Assembly (NCBI GenBank): GCA_973895155.1
Contig: OZ316895.1
Span: forward strand, 9,424,001 to 9,488,000
Direction: 5' to 3'
DNA from: Marsupella aquatica
Taxonomy: Eukaryota; Marchantiophyta
Length of the DNA stretch: 64,000 nucleotides
Positions 1-10,700 of this stretch are shown in pieces. How positions within the stretch are numbered: position 1 is the first letter of the stretch; each line of letters begins with the position of its first letter. The notes below the pieces were generated by a model. The model made no database searches. It saw only the letters and a program-made list of their open reading frames with translations, and had not been told where the DNA came from. The translations under genes were made by a program, and so were the position numbers.

Positions 1-25
1 TTCTCCTTCCCATGCAAAGCCGGGA

Positions 26-190
26 CCTCCGTACGGCCTCAAAGCCGGACACGGACGTCCGTTTTGAGGCCGTACGTACGACAGGAGGGGAGGTCTCAAA
101 GCCGGGAGGCCTCAAAACCTTTCCGGCACGGCCTCAAAACCTCCGTACGGCCTCAAAGCCGGACACGGACGTCCGTACGGCCTCAAAACC
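26..190. repeat. Short tandem/palindromic GC-rich repeat
   Basis: Two identical copies of about 36 bp start near 26 and 140, separated by shorter fragments of the same sequence. Each contains the perfect 12-base palindrome ACGGACGTCCGT and the recurring word GTACGGCCTCAAA. The ORFs across this stretch are just the repeat read in frame; no protein family is visible. It may be the edge of an element starting outside the window. Confidence 0.7.
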
Positions 191-461
191 CTCGTATTCT
201 CAAAAAATGCGATCTGTTGTATCGCCCCCGTCTTAGCTCCATTTCGGCCGTGTAACACATCGTTGGATTCAGCTCGGTGAGCTCTTTCTAACAAGCCCAT
301 AGACTCCTGATTTTGAGATGGCCAAAAAACTGATGTTTGTACAACCAAGGTCCGTACGCACGTTGAAAGCAAGCACAATAGGGAAAGGGTTTAGGGGTTA
401 GGAATGGGTGGGAAACTCACAAGTGAGAATAGAGAAAAAGGGGAGGAAGAAAATGTGGGGG

Positions 462-542
462 CCCCTTCTACGGATGTGTTCTTCTACGAAGTGCCCCTTC
501 TACGGATGTGTTCTTCTACGGAGTGCCCTTCTACGGAGTGGG
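462..542. repeat. Tandem repeat, about 31-bp unit
   Basis: Two and a half copies of a unit beginning CCCCTTCTACGGATGTGTTC, with an internal half-unit CTTCTACG(G/A)AGTG. No gene is visible around it. Confidence 0.7.
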
Positions 543-562
543 GAAGGGAAAGAGCGCAAAAA

Positions 563-3370
563 CCATGTGAGGACCACACAAAGGGTGAAGGTGAACACAA
601 GTGTGGAAACCCCTTCCTTCTAATGGCCCTTCCACCATCATTACTCCAAGATTGTCTAGTTTGTCGTTTTACGGGCGTTGAGGTCCCTCGAGATGTCACT
701 GTTTTATATAGACCTAAAATCAACTAGAGAACCTCATTTTCGCATGGGGCTCATTGAGGGCTTCAAAATGAATCCAAACATGACCATGTTTGGAATAGTA
801 CTAGCGCAACAAAATCTATTTTAAGGTTCGATGTTTTCTATATTTTGATCATTCTTCCCGTTTTGCGCCTTACTTGGAGCCTCCGACCAGCCCCCACCCC
901 TCCAAGATGCCCACACCTTGGCTCCAAGTCCTTGGGCTGCCTTGTGGCCTCCTTGTATCCCCTCAATGGTTCCCTTGTCATCCATCACCGCTCGACACCC
1001 CTCTCAACTCCGGCCTCCGATTGTCGCATCAATTTATTAGAACTAACAAAAATAAAAAATTTGAAAATCCAAACACTTTTACTACACCTACTTGTCTTTC
1101 TACTTATATACGCAATTATAAGTCATCATTAAGTTACTACCGGGTTTGGGGCCCTGTCACAACATCATTCATCGTGGCCTTCAGTTTTTCAACTTACACA
1201 CAAAGATAATTGTGTGCTGAATTAGAAGCACGAGGAACAAGTGTAATAGCATTCAGGGTGCTTTCAACATCAAGGTTGCACTCCTGTGACATATGGTCGC
1301 ATTTTTTGGGTCCTTCAATAGTTTTTGAACATGTTCCAAGCTTGGTTACCTCTGTATAGGCGAGGTAAGTATACTTCGGCGGAAAAGGATTTGGGGCATC
1401 AAATTTAACAATGTAACCATACATGGGTCCAACAGGGAGACACTCGCCATCTATCATGGCTTAATACACTTCCTGCACTGCTGATCTTGCAGCCCTTGAC
1501 ATGTCGTGTCTGTGGAAAAATTCAAAATTGGATCGATGATTGTTAGAATCGCCGATGAATGTGTAAATTCAACAAAACAATGCGCTCTGTGGCCGACAAT
1601 TCAAATTCATTTGAAAGGATCTCTCTCATGGGCTAAGTTGCAACATCTGGGCCATAAGGAGGCAACCAATCTTGGCCATGGATGATGGGGGCAACGGCAA
1701 GTTTTCAAAATTGGTCAGACATTCATCCGTTCATTCCCTAGTGTTTCATTGGAGGGGGTCCATCTATTCCTAAATTGAACTTCACCTGTTGATTACAAGA
1801 GGAAGATTCTTCCAGAAGTTCTGCTAAACCTTAAGCCTCGTTGCCAGATTTACAGAGTGACATCCTTGTCGTTGGATCCAACATAAATGTTGGATGCCTA
1901 ACCCAACAGCTTGGTCCAACTAGTCAGGGTTTACCCACCCAAAAAAGCCCAGGATTGCCCAAACTCCACCCTCCACTCGAACTGTGTCCGGTTAGATACT
2001 GTGCTGCTGACCCAAGGCACTGTTCATCACCTGGCTACCCTCAGCGACCCAAAATGACCAAAGAATGCAGATCTCACAACAGACAATATTAGAGTGTCTC
2101 AAACTCAATGAATTTTTGTGAGTCACATTGTTTGGGAGTGTTGTGACCCAGGGCAGCTGGAATGACTGGTTGGGTATCGAATGTGAGGCCCGACCAGACA
2201 CATCCAGGAGTCGTGATCAAAACTGCGGGCGGACTGCTACAAGGAGAGTTTCAGTGTATTCATAGACTCACCTTGCGATTTTCACACATCTTTGCCACCC
2301 CTCTCAAATCTGAGAGCCCTAAACTATCACTCCCAGGCTATACCCAGTTTTTTTTGTTTTTTTTTCAATATTTGAGATGAGATGCCCTCTTAATTGCAAT
2401 TCCCGTGACTTGCAGAAGTAAATCAAACATGGGCTATTGACATACAGTAAGGATGTGAATCCTTCGAACTTGAATGTTCAGCATGTTACCGTGTTTCCAT
2501 GAGCTACAGTAGCTGCTGAGCAGCTGAGCTCTCCCTCCCTCCCTCCCTCCCTCCCTCAGTCCCACTATGTGCTTTGCAAGTCCCTCCCACTGAAGCCATT
2601 AGCTCTGCAATGCTGTCTACAGTAAAGAGATGCCCAGTATGAAGAAGGATTGCGTTGATCGTGAGCACGACGATGAGGAATCGGAGCTGCAGTGAGAATT
2701 CGAGCAGGATTCCCCAAATTAGAGTACTTTAGCAACGACGAATGCACGAATGTTTTATGAAGGGACTGATCTACTTTTGTATGTCCCTTCGTAGATAGGT
2801 CTTCCCTTGAAAATCACGGTGATGGGATTCATTCCACCGTCCTCACTCTGCGGAAGCTGGAGCAATTCTCTCAAAATCGGCGAGCTGGCACTGATTGTTT
2901 GATAACGTTCCGTCAACTTTAGGCACAAAATCCAGAAATCCAGGACTCCAACTCCGGAAAGCCATAACTGAAGGCACATGGGCTTTGTGCCTGAGATGGT
3001 GATGGATGCTGCATCTGAGGTGGCCGCTGATCGAGAATGAAGGAAAATTGATATATGGTACGAGACAGAGGTGAGACCATAACTCTGACCTTATGTGCGG
3101 GTCAATGTTTCCTTGCCCCATGTTTTAAATTCCTTCACCGGGACCAATAACCGGAGTGACACAAATACTCAACTTTCAGCAACAACCCAACTTTCAGACG
3201 CCCTAATAAGCTCCAATAATCAACGAACTTTGCACAACTAGAAACATTGTTTGGACGTTCTCATCTCCACGCAAGCCCTTCATTCACATTTTATTTGCCC
3301 TCGGTTTCTTCGTCCTTCATATGACCGATACCCTCACATTAGGTGCGACCAATCTGAGTTTCGCCTTAGC
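563..3370. other. Intergenic, no supported gene
   Basis: Only short ORFs without a recognisable domain or coherent splice signals. A (CTCC)n microsatellite lies at 2531-2557. An 87-residue minus-strand ORF near 1194-1457 has a protein-like composition (GPMYGYIVKFDAP) and could be a gene or element fragment, but I recognise nothing in it. Confidence 0.5.
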
Positions 3371-3823
3371 ATCATTGTCTTCTTATCCGATCTCCCCGAA
3401 GCCGAGCGAGGCGCCATGTTGGGAAGAGAATGAACCAGACATCGAGTCAGCTTGTGAAATTCGCGAGTTCTCGCTGGTATAATTGTGCCACTGTATTAGC
3501 GCTCGAACTCCGCGAGATTTGGTGAGGTGACGAATGTTGCGATGCGCACTCTGCTTATGATGTAACGGAAACACCCTGTTCGAATCGATCTATCTGTCTT
3601 CTCTTCTGTACCTGGCTACCACCAGTTTCATTGTAGCATAATTGTATTCTGATCCGATATCTCTGAAGCCTGTCGAGGAACGAGGATGGGAAGTGGATGA
3701 GCCAGACGTCGAGTGAGGTTGTGAAATTCTCGAATTTCACTGCTCTTTACTACTGTTGGAGCGCTCGAACTCCGCGAGATTTGGTTAGGAAACGAGTGTT
3801 GCAATGCGCACTCTGCTTGTGTG
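3371..3823. repeat. Diverged tandem duplication, period about 263 bp
   Basis: 3371-3560 and 3634-3823 are diverged copies. Both contain GCGCTCGAACTCCGCGAGAT (at 3499 and 3762) followed by a shared stretch ending GATGCGCACTCTGCTT or a close variant, and both start near a shared GATCCGAT-like stretch. Minus-strand ORFs through both copies share the peptide TKSRGVRAL, but frames break and there is no domain, so I treat this as non-coding duplication or relic. Confidence 0.75.
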
Positions 3824-5049
3824 GATGGAATCCGGACGGAGTCGGTTGAAAGACCTTCCGGCAGCTGTTCTTTGTTTCGTTTAGGCCCTTGAAAGGTACC
3901 TTCGTATGGAGACTTGCGGCGGATTGAATTGACTGCTGGACTTGCGGGGCGATAATTCTCTGGCGTTGGGGCACTATGGCACTGCAGCTTAGGGTTCCTC
4001 TCAATTCGGAAGCTGCCCGCTGACATTTTTCCCCCAGCGACAAGATGGCTTGTCTCGCCTTTTTAGGGTTTGGTGTTTTAATTTGATTTTGGAACCGTGC
4101 TTAGTCGATGGATGAGTGCCAGATGAGCTGGTTTGCCTCAATGGTGTAAGCCTGGTGCAAATTTTGTCGTGGATTATGGCAAGGAACCCTACTGCATTCC
4201 GTTCTGCTGCTTTCTGTCGTTTGCAATGGTCCTGGGAATGTGCGTTCGGTATCCTGGTTGATATCCCTCGTTCTCCCTCTGGGCGTCTCCTGTTACACTC
4301 AGCTGGCCACTTGATTCGAGGATTCCCTTCCAGATGAAGATCAGGCCTGCGTCTAGGCGCACTGTTAGCTATCTCATACGTTCCGTCCAATTGGGGATCC
4401 GTGGACTTTAACATCAATATATGCGTTGATTGTTCCAGCTGATCAAAGCTTTGTGAGGTGATGTAGACACGGGTTTGAAACTCTTGAAGTGCGACCAAGG
4501 TTGTTTACTCCAATTTGCCACGACTTTGAATATTGAAAGGCGGTCCATTGCCCACCATATTCTGTTAAGAGACGCTGTAGACCGCTCCCTTTGTTCTCTT
4601 CTTCTTTTGTCTCATAGGAGAAATTCAAGAGATTGCATCCGTGATCACAATCTTCACCTCTGATGGCTAATCGTCAACTGAGTGATTTCTATCAGAAAGT
4701 AGATGAGGTTCTATTTTAAAGGTCGGGACACCTCCGCAGGAAACAATGAATTCAGTAGATTGGATTGATGCCTGCTTGCAGTTTCAATTGAAATAGTAGC
4801 GTGATTGAAGTTTTTTCAGTGCCTGTATAAGATTCGCAGACCGGAATCTTCAACTGCACCTTGAGTTTTAAGTGACGTGTTGTCGTCAACTTGACTCTGT
4901 CTCCAGAGCTTTTGAAGATTGATTGAGGGACGTGTTGACTCAGCGTGCGTGGAATCCAGAAAGAATTTGGAGGGAAGGTCTCGGAGATTGATATTCCAAA
5001 AGTCTCCTGACGGCAGGGCCAGGTTTAGGGTTTCGCACTGCCTCCCACG
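3824..5049. other. Spacer and probable HDA14 promoter/5' UTR
   Basis: No gene supported. The last few hundred bases before the ATG at 5050 should hold the HDA14-like promoter and leader; I see no convincing TATA box. Minus-strand ORFs here (up to 165 codons) lack domain similarity. Confidence 0.4.
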
Positions 5050-6384
5050 ATGGCAGCTGTGCGTGGGGTGATGTTCATGAAGGCGAGCCCTAATATTGGC
5101 CTTCAGTGCCCTCTTAACCTCCGCCAGCAGCTTGCGCAATCTTTTGGCATTTCTCAGGAGGTCATCAAGAGACATTACAACAAATTCTCTATTCTTGGGA
5201 GTAATTCTCCGAAGTCTGGCAGCGGTTCCAATCCGTTGCCCTTGTTCGGATCCAAGTCCAAACGAGCACTGCTCCTTCCAGTGTCGTCCCTCGTTGATGC
5301 AAAAATCATATACTCTTCATCTCCAGCATATGGGCATAATCAAGAAGGTCATCCGGAATGCAAGGCCAGAGTCACAGCTATAATGACGGCCATAGAAAAG
5401 GCAGGATTCACAGATGAGAGTCGATCTAGAGACATATTGAACCTTCAAGCGAGAGGTATGGCATCGGTGGAAGATGTGGCTGCTGTGCACAACCTGAGCT
5501 ACGTCAAGGGCCTGAAACAGATCATGGAGAAGGCTAGGGAGGAGAAGTCCATTGTGCTTGAGAGGATGGGTCCAACGTATGCCACTCAGGACACATACCG
5601 AGATGCCATGCTGGGAGCAGGGGCTAGCTTGGCTGTTGTAGATCATGTCATTGCTGCATCCAGGGAAACAGCCACTCCTCCTGTGGGTTTTGCTTTAGTG
5701 CGACCTCCTGGCCACCACGCAGTAGCAACAGCACCAATGGGTTTCTGTGTGTTTGGAAATGTAGCAGTTGCAGCAAGGCATGTGCAGCGTGTTCATGGAT
5801 TGCAGCGGATATTCATCATAGACTTTGACGTCCATCATGGAAATGGGACAAATGACATATTCTATGAAGATCCAAATGTATACTACCTATCGACTCATCA
5901 GGTGGGTAGCTTCCCAGGAACGGGGAAAATGGATGAAGTAGGGGAAGGGAAGGGAGAGGGGACCAGCCTCAATTTACCATTGCCGGGGGGTTCTGGAGAT
6001 GAAGCCATGTCAGCAGTTTTTGATGAAGTTATTGTACCTGCTGCCCAACGCTTCAAGCCTGACATCATTTTGGTTTCTGCTGGGTATGATGCTCACTATC
6101 TTGACGAGCTAGCCGGGCTCCAGTTCACCACTGGGACATATTATCGTCTCGCTTCAAATATAAAACAGTTGGCACAAGACCTTTGCGGGGGAAGATGCTG
6201 CTTCTTTTTGGAGGGTGGGTATAACTTGAAGGCACTGTCCAACAGTGTAGTCGATACCTTTCGTGCATTTTTAGGAGAGAAGAGTGAGGCTACTCGGATT
6301 GATAATCCTGCTGAAATTTGGGATGAACCCAGCGTTCTTGTAAGACAGGCTATTCAGGAAATTAAGGGAAAGCATTCACTGTAA
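5050..6384 (+). CDS. HDA14: Histone deacetylase, HDA14-like (class II fold, probably organellar)
   Basis: Zinc-dependent protein lysine deacetylase of 444 residues. The HDAC core spans about residues 85-415. Catalytic His pair H222-H223 lies in RPPGHHAV; zinc ligands are D260 and H262 in IIDFDVHHGN and D347 in SAGYDAH; the transition-state tyrosine is Y391 in LEGGYN. PMGFCVFGNVA and THQVGSFPGTGK closely match Arabidopsis HDA14 as I know it. The first ~80 residues are basic, Ser-rich and poor in acids, like a plastid/mitochondrial transit peptide; Arabidopsis HDA14 acts in organelles on non-histone proteins such as Rubisco activase. The ATG at 5050 is the first in frame and keeps this leader. 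The coding region is uninterrupted, which is unusual because I believe seed-plant HDA14 genes have introns. Family and active site are sure; targeting is inferred. Confidence 0.93.
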   Translation: MAAVRGVMFMKASPNIGLQCPLNLRQQLAQSFGISQEVIKRHYNKFSILGSNSPKSGSGSNPLPLFGSKSKRALLLPVSSLVDAKIIYSSSPAYGHNQEGHPECKARVTAIMTAIEKAGFTDESRSRDILNLQARGMASVEDVAAVHNLSYVKGLKQIMEKAREEKSIVLERMGPTYATQDTYRDAMLGAGASLAVVDHVIAASRETATPPVGFALVRPPGHHAVATAPMGFCVFGNVAVAARHVQRVHGLQRIFIIDFDVHHGNGTNDIFYEDPNVYYLSTHQVGSFPGTGKMDEVGEGKGEGTSLNLPLPGGSGDEAMSAVFDEVIVPAAQRFKPDIILVSAGYDAHYLDELAGLQFTTGTYYRLASNIKQLAQDLCGGRCCFFLEGGYNLKALSNSVVDTFRAFLGEKSEATRIDNPAEIWDEPSVLVRQAIQEIKGKHSL

Positions 6385-7434
6385 TTCTCAGTGAACAAGT
6401 TCAGACCCTCGTGATCTCTACTTTGTTTGACTCCTGACTGGTGCTAAGGGACAGCAGTGGATATCCATTGTTTCGCTTCCTCTAACAGCTTCATAGGCAT
6501 CATGCATGATGAATTAGCTGGTGCTATTCTATCTATGTTGCATGGTAGGAGCCAATGTAGTCTATTGACTGTTCCTGTCACTTTTCGTGGAAAGTTTCAT
6601 ATGGAAAATGGCATATTTCAAATTTCAGATCCATGTCATCCATTCGAAAATGTGCTGGTAGCAGGTGTTGTACTAGGACGTATTCGAACAATATCGAATA
6701 TTATATTATCTCATTTGATGTCCTGAAATAGAATTCTATACAAATGATCTTACTAGTTGATCCCATGAGAACATGAAGCAGTGTCTGCTGGAGGTTCAGG
6801 TCTCTTCAGTTTTACACTCGAACCGACAGATTTCTAAGCAACATATGTTTACGAGTTTCTTTGGTGACTGGAGGAAGCAATTGACTCGACACCAATTGGA
6901 CTTGAGCTGTAGCACTCGCAGATGTAACGGAAAGCAGATTCCAAGCTTCCATAGTCAACCCTATGTTGATGAGCTGAAGAATACATTCTTTCTCAGACTT
7001 TCCTAGCCCCCAAGTCTAGGTGCTAGGAACACAAATTCCCATTGCTAATTCTAATTGTGTTACAAAATCATTCGTTATGATCCATTTTCAGTGTGTGGTG
7101 TTTGACATGATGGCAGTTCTTTGGAATTAGCACCTTGACTCTGTCTCAGCAAACGACCGCATTGCAGATAATGATATCTGCCATTGTCTTTCATCTTCTT
7201 CGAATCTATATTTTTTCCTATCTATAGTTGTCCCTACCGTTCGCAACACTACCTTCAATTTCCAATCGAATCGGATTACTCAAACTGGCAGCTGGGAGTG
7301 GGTAGTCAAATAACCCAGAAGATGATGTACGTTAGCATTTATTCAATTATTCACAACAAATATCACGACGCCATCGTGGAAGCAATCCACCTTTGCTGAC
7401 ATCTATGGAGGTGGATTTGAAAGCCTCACATAAT
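6385..7434. other. HDA14-like 3' UTR and spacer
   Basis: AT-richer sequence after the HDA14-like stop. The first few hundred bases are probably 3' UTR. Short ORFs here have no recognisable domain. Confidence 0.4.
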
Positions 7435-7767
7435 TGTACTCTGTTGGAATAGTTATTTGTTGACCATAATATCAAATGACATGTTTTGTCTTCATTTTTA
7501 TAAGTTTGGCTTGATCAGCAGCAGCCAGGACACCATATAGATTTGTTCATCGTACACAGCTATGGCCTGAAACCAATTGGGAAAACCACCGTACAAAGGA
7601 TTTTCCAAGTCAACTGGGGAGGGAAGCATTGTAGAAGGGGGGCGAGGAGTCTGGCCGGGTATGAAGAGCATGGCCGGGCAGGGTCTAAAGGGGGTGTGCG
7701 AAAAGGGGCAGACAGTGAGGGGAATATGGGGTAGGGAAAGGTGAATTGGCCAGTGGGGTTTATTAGG
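7435..7767. repeat. Dispersed repeat, copy 1 (about 333 bp)
   Basis: Begins TGTACTCTGTTGGAATAG and ends GTGGGGTTTATTAGG. A closely similar copy in the same orientation lies at 32030-32366, and similarity stops abruptly at both ends. It contains CCAATTGGGAAAACCAC and a G-rich second half. No coding capacity or terminal inverted repeat seen, so it may be a SINE, a solo-LTR-like fragment or another non-autonomous element. Confidence 0.85.
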
Positions 7768-10700
7768 ATTCCCCTCCCCCATGGTTTTAATTGCCAGTCT
7801 GCTCATATCATATTCTTTGCCCCGCCACCCCCCTCCCCCCACAACTGAATTTCTTCTCTCCACCCAAGACTGAAATTGTCTCCACAAACCCCCAAAATCT
7901 GTGTTTACGTTCATGGCTCCCTTCCCTCTTGGCCCCCTATTTTATTTTTGATGGGTTTTGCCCTATTTCAAGCACCCCCTCAATTTTCTTGGCTCCCTCC
8001 TCCCTCCTGGAGGTTTTATTCTTATTTTCTTAGAAAGACCTCTTCCTAGCCCAAGTCCTATAAAGTTCCCATCCAACTACTATGGCATATGTGCATACAA
8101 TCCTCCATGCCAAGTCCCCAACTTTGGCATGACAGAAATCCAGTTTAGGTGGACAATGGCGGATGGTAGCCAAGATCACTTAGGAGGAATGGGCAGGGTG
8201 CATTGAACTTTGTGGCGGGCAGCGTACGGGTTGCCGCTAGTGTTGGAGAGCATTAATGCAGTGTAGATTTAACTTGTGGTGCTACGAGGCATTACCCTTG
8301 GGTGAAAGTGGTGGACCTTACCACCCAGCACCCACGCCTAAGTGCCCTTGGTGCCCGAACGCCTCCACGGAACTCCTTGAGCAAGCAACTTGATGCCCCT
8401 TGCACCCCCAGCGGCCACTCCCATACGAAACCACACTTGCTTCCTAACATGATTGTTGCTCAATGGCCCTCACTGTCTACACAAGCAACCAAGCACTCCC
8501 ATAAGTAACCCAAAAGGATCTAGATCTCCCAAGTCTAGCATCCTAACTCTCAATAGACATTGGTAAGTAGGTCAGTGATTGGTCTTCACCAACATGGCCT
8601 TGCCATAAGCCGGAGCCAGAGCCAACACCCACTGTTCATCCAGAACAACCCCTCTTTGGGTGCAGCCCGTGCTCCCCCTCGTACCTATCTATCACCAGCC
8701 GATTGCCCTGCCCACAAGATGCTCATGGCCCAAATAGCGTAGCTTTTCCTAAAGCTTGTCCCAAGCTTATCCTAAGACGTCGGGATCAAAATGGCTCGAC
8801 TCTAGCAACCAACTCACGGCTCTTGCTGAATTGGTAGCCTAGGGGCCAAGTTTACTTAGAACTCAACCTCCATGGCTACTTGGCCTTGCCTCCCCAACGC
8901 AAGCTCCCTTGGGAAATTGAATGCGGTTTGGTTGCTATTTCAGTAGGATTTGGCAAGCGAGCGAGATAGCTCCCACAAACCCCGAAAATCCATGGCACTC
9001 CCAGACCCAGTTGAGCTCAAGAGGATGTAGTCCTCCTTGAGAGTTTTCTAACGCACCCAATAAGTCCTCTAATGGACTTCCCGTTGAAAAGTTGTCACCG
9101 TTTCCGTTTGACGTCTCCCCTTGGTGTTGCGATCGGCACGGCTCACTACTTGGGCTCGCCCTTGGCCCCTAGGGAGACACCACTCCCCTCATACATGCTT
9201 CTGGAGACCTGCCACCCCCGGACCAACTTTGGTCCCCATATTTTCTCCCCCCACTTGGACCCCAACCCGCATGTCTGGGCATGCCACCAATTGACTATGC
9301 CCATAACTTTCTAGTTAAGCGTCCGTAAGCGGAGTGCCTTAGCCTGTTGTGATCAAGCCAACCTAGTGCTGATGCCTAGGCCCTCAAAACCCGTCTTCAC
9401 TCAGGATCCCTGAGTGGTCAACCACCGGGCCGTATCTTGTGCCCCAAGCTTCCGTTATGCATGAAGTAAACTCCACTAGCCTTGGGCCCAAGAGGAGCTC
9501 TCATTCAAGCCCTCATAACTCAAAATCCGCCCAGGGGTCCGGACGGTTGACTTTGAGTCCGGCCCTTTCCCATGACCCGACCAGCCCCCAGCTACTCTAA
9601 ATCCTTAGTGTGAGTCACCAGCTGAGCACCTTACCTTTGCCAGTGCAATGCCTCATTGCCCACAAGTCTCCTCATGCTAAGCCTTCCCTGGATGGCCGTT
9701 TTGGGCTTGGACCATAGAGGAGCTCGGTGTCAGAGTCAACGACGCCGGAGCTAAGTGTCAAGGTAGTTGAGTTTCACGACTGTGAAGCTAGGGGCCAGCC
9801 TGGCATGGGGATTATGAAAATTGAATGAGAAATTGAGTAAAGTGCAAGTAGCAGACCCTGACGGATCAAATTTTTCTTGTGTAAAACTGAATTGAATGTT
9901 GTGTAATATTTCACTTGGGCTTTACGCTCGGGAATGATGATTGTAACCCGCTCGGGCTCACTGCCCTCAGGGATTACAGCCCAATACCCTCTCTTGGGGA
10001 TGGGTTACCCTACACAAGATTCGAGGCAATAGGTTGTGGAAATAACAAGAACTTCCATAAATGATTACACACTTAATTTATAAGGGAACATGCATTATCT
10101 GTGTATAACCATGTCCTGAGGTACTTGCTTTCCCATAATCTATTGCTCGGAAACTCATGATTGTCACCTTGTATATTCATTTTCAAAGGTACTTGCTATT
10201 CCCATAATCTCTTACTTTGCAACTAATGATCTTCAACCTTTTCCAGTTCATAGTAATAATGTACTCGGTGGGAGGACAGAAGCTACTCTAAGAGAAATCT
10301 TTACAATTAATGTTGAATATAAGCTAGAGTTGAGGTGTAGACTTCTAGAGTGAAGTCTCTATGCCTAACTCTAGATAAAGACGAAACTAGTAAGGACAAT
10401 ACTGCCAGTGAAAGGCTCACCAAAAAGAAGGGAGGGGCCAAAGATGAAGGAGAAACAACATAGATTTTTTGCAATGTATTTTTTGTCTTATCTTTACGAA
10501 TGTTCAAGGAACGGGTGATTAGGCTAGTATAAGATAATGACAGTTCGGTCTGGGATTACTAGCCTGTAACCCTATGACCAAAAAGTGAGAAAACCCTTAC
10601 CCGCGGCAAATGAGAAGCTTTTCTGAGTCTCCTTGGAGCGGGGTTCAGGCTAAAACTCCGCCAGTATTGTAAGTAACTAATTGCTCTCCGGAAAAAAGTC

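Noticed and set aside
1194-1457. 87-codon minus-strand ORF with protein-like composition
   Set aside because: No recognised domain or neighbouring exons; kept only as a remark in the spacer entry.
3628-4498. Minus-strand ORFs of 97-165 codons upstream of HDA14-like gene
   Set aside because: Overlap each other in different frames, cross the tandem duplication, and show no domain or splice logic.
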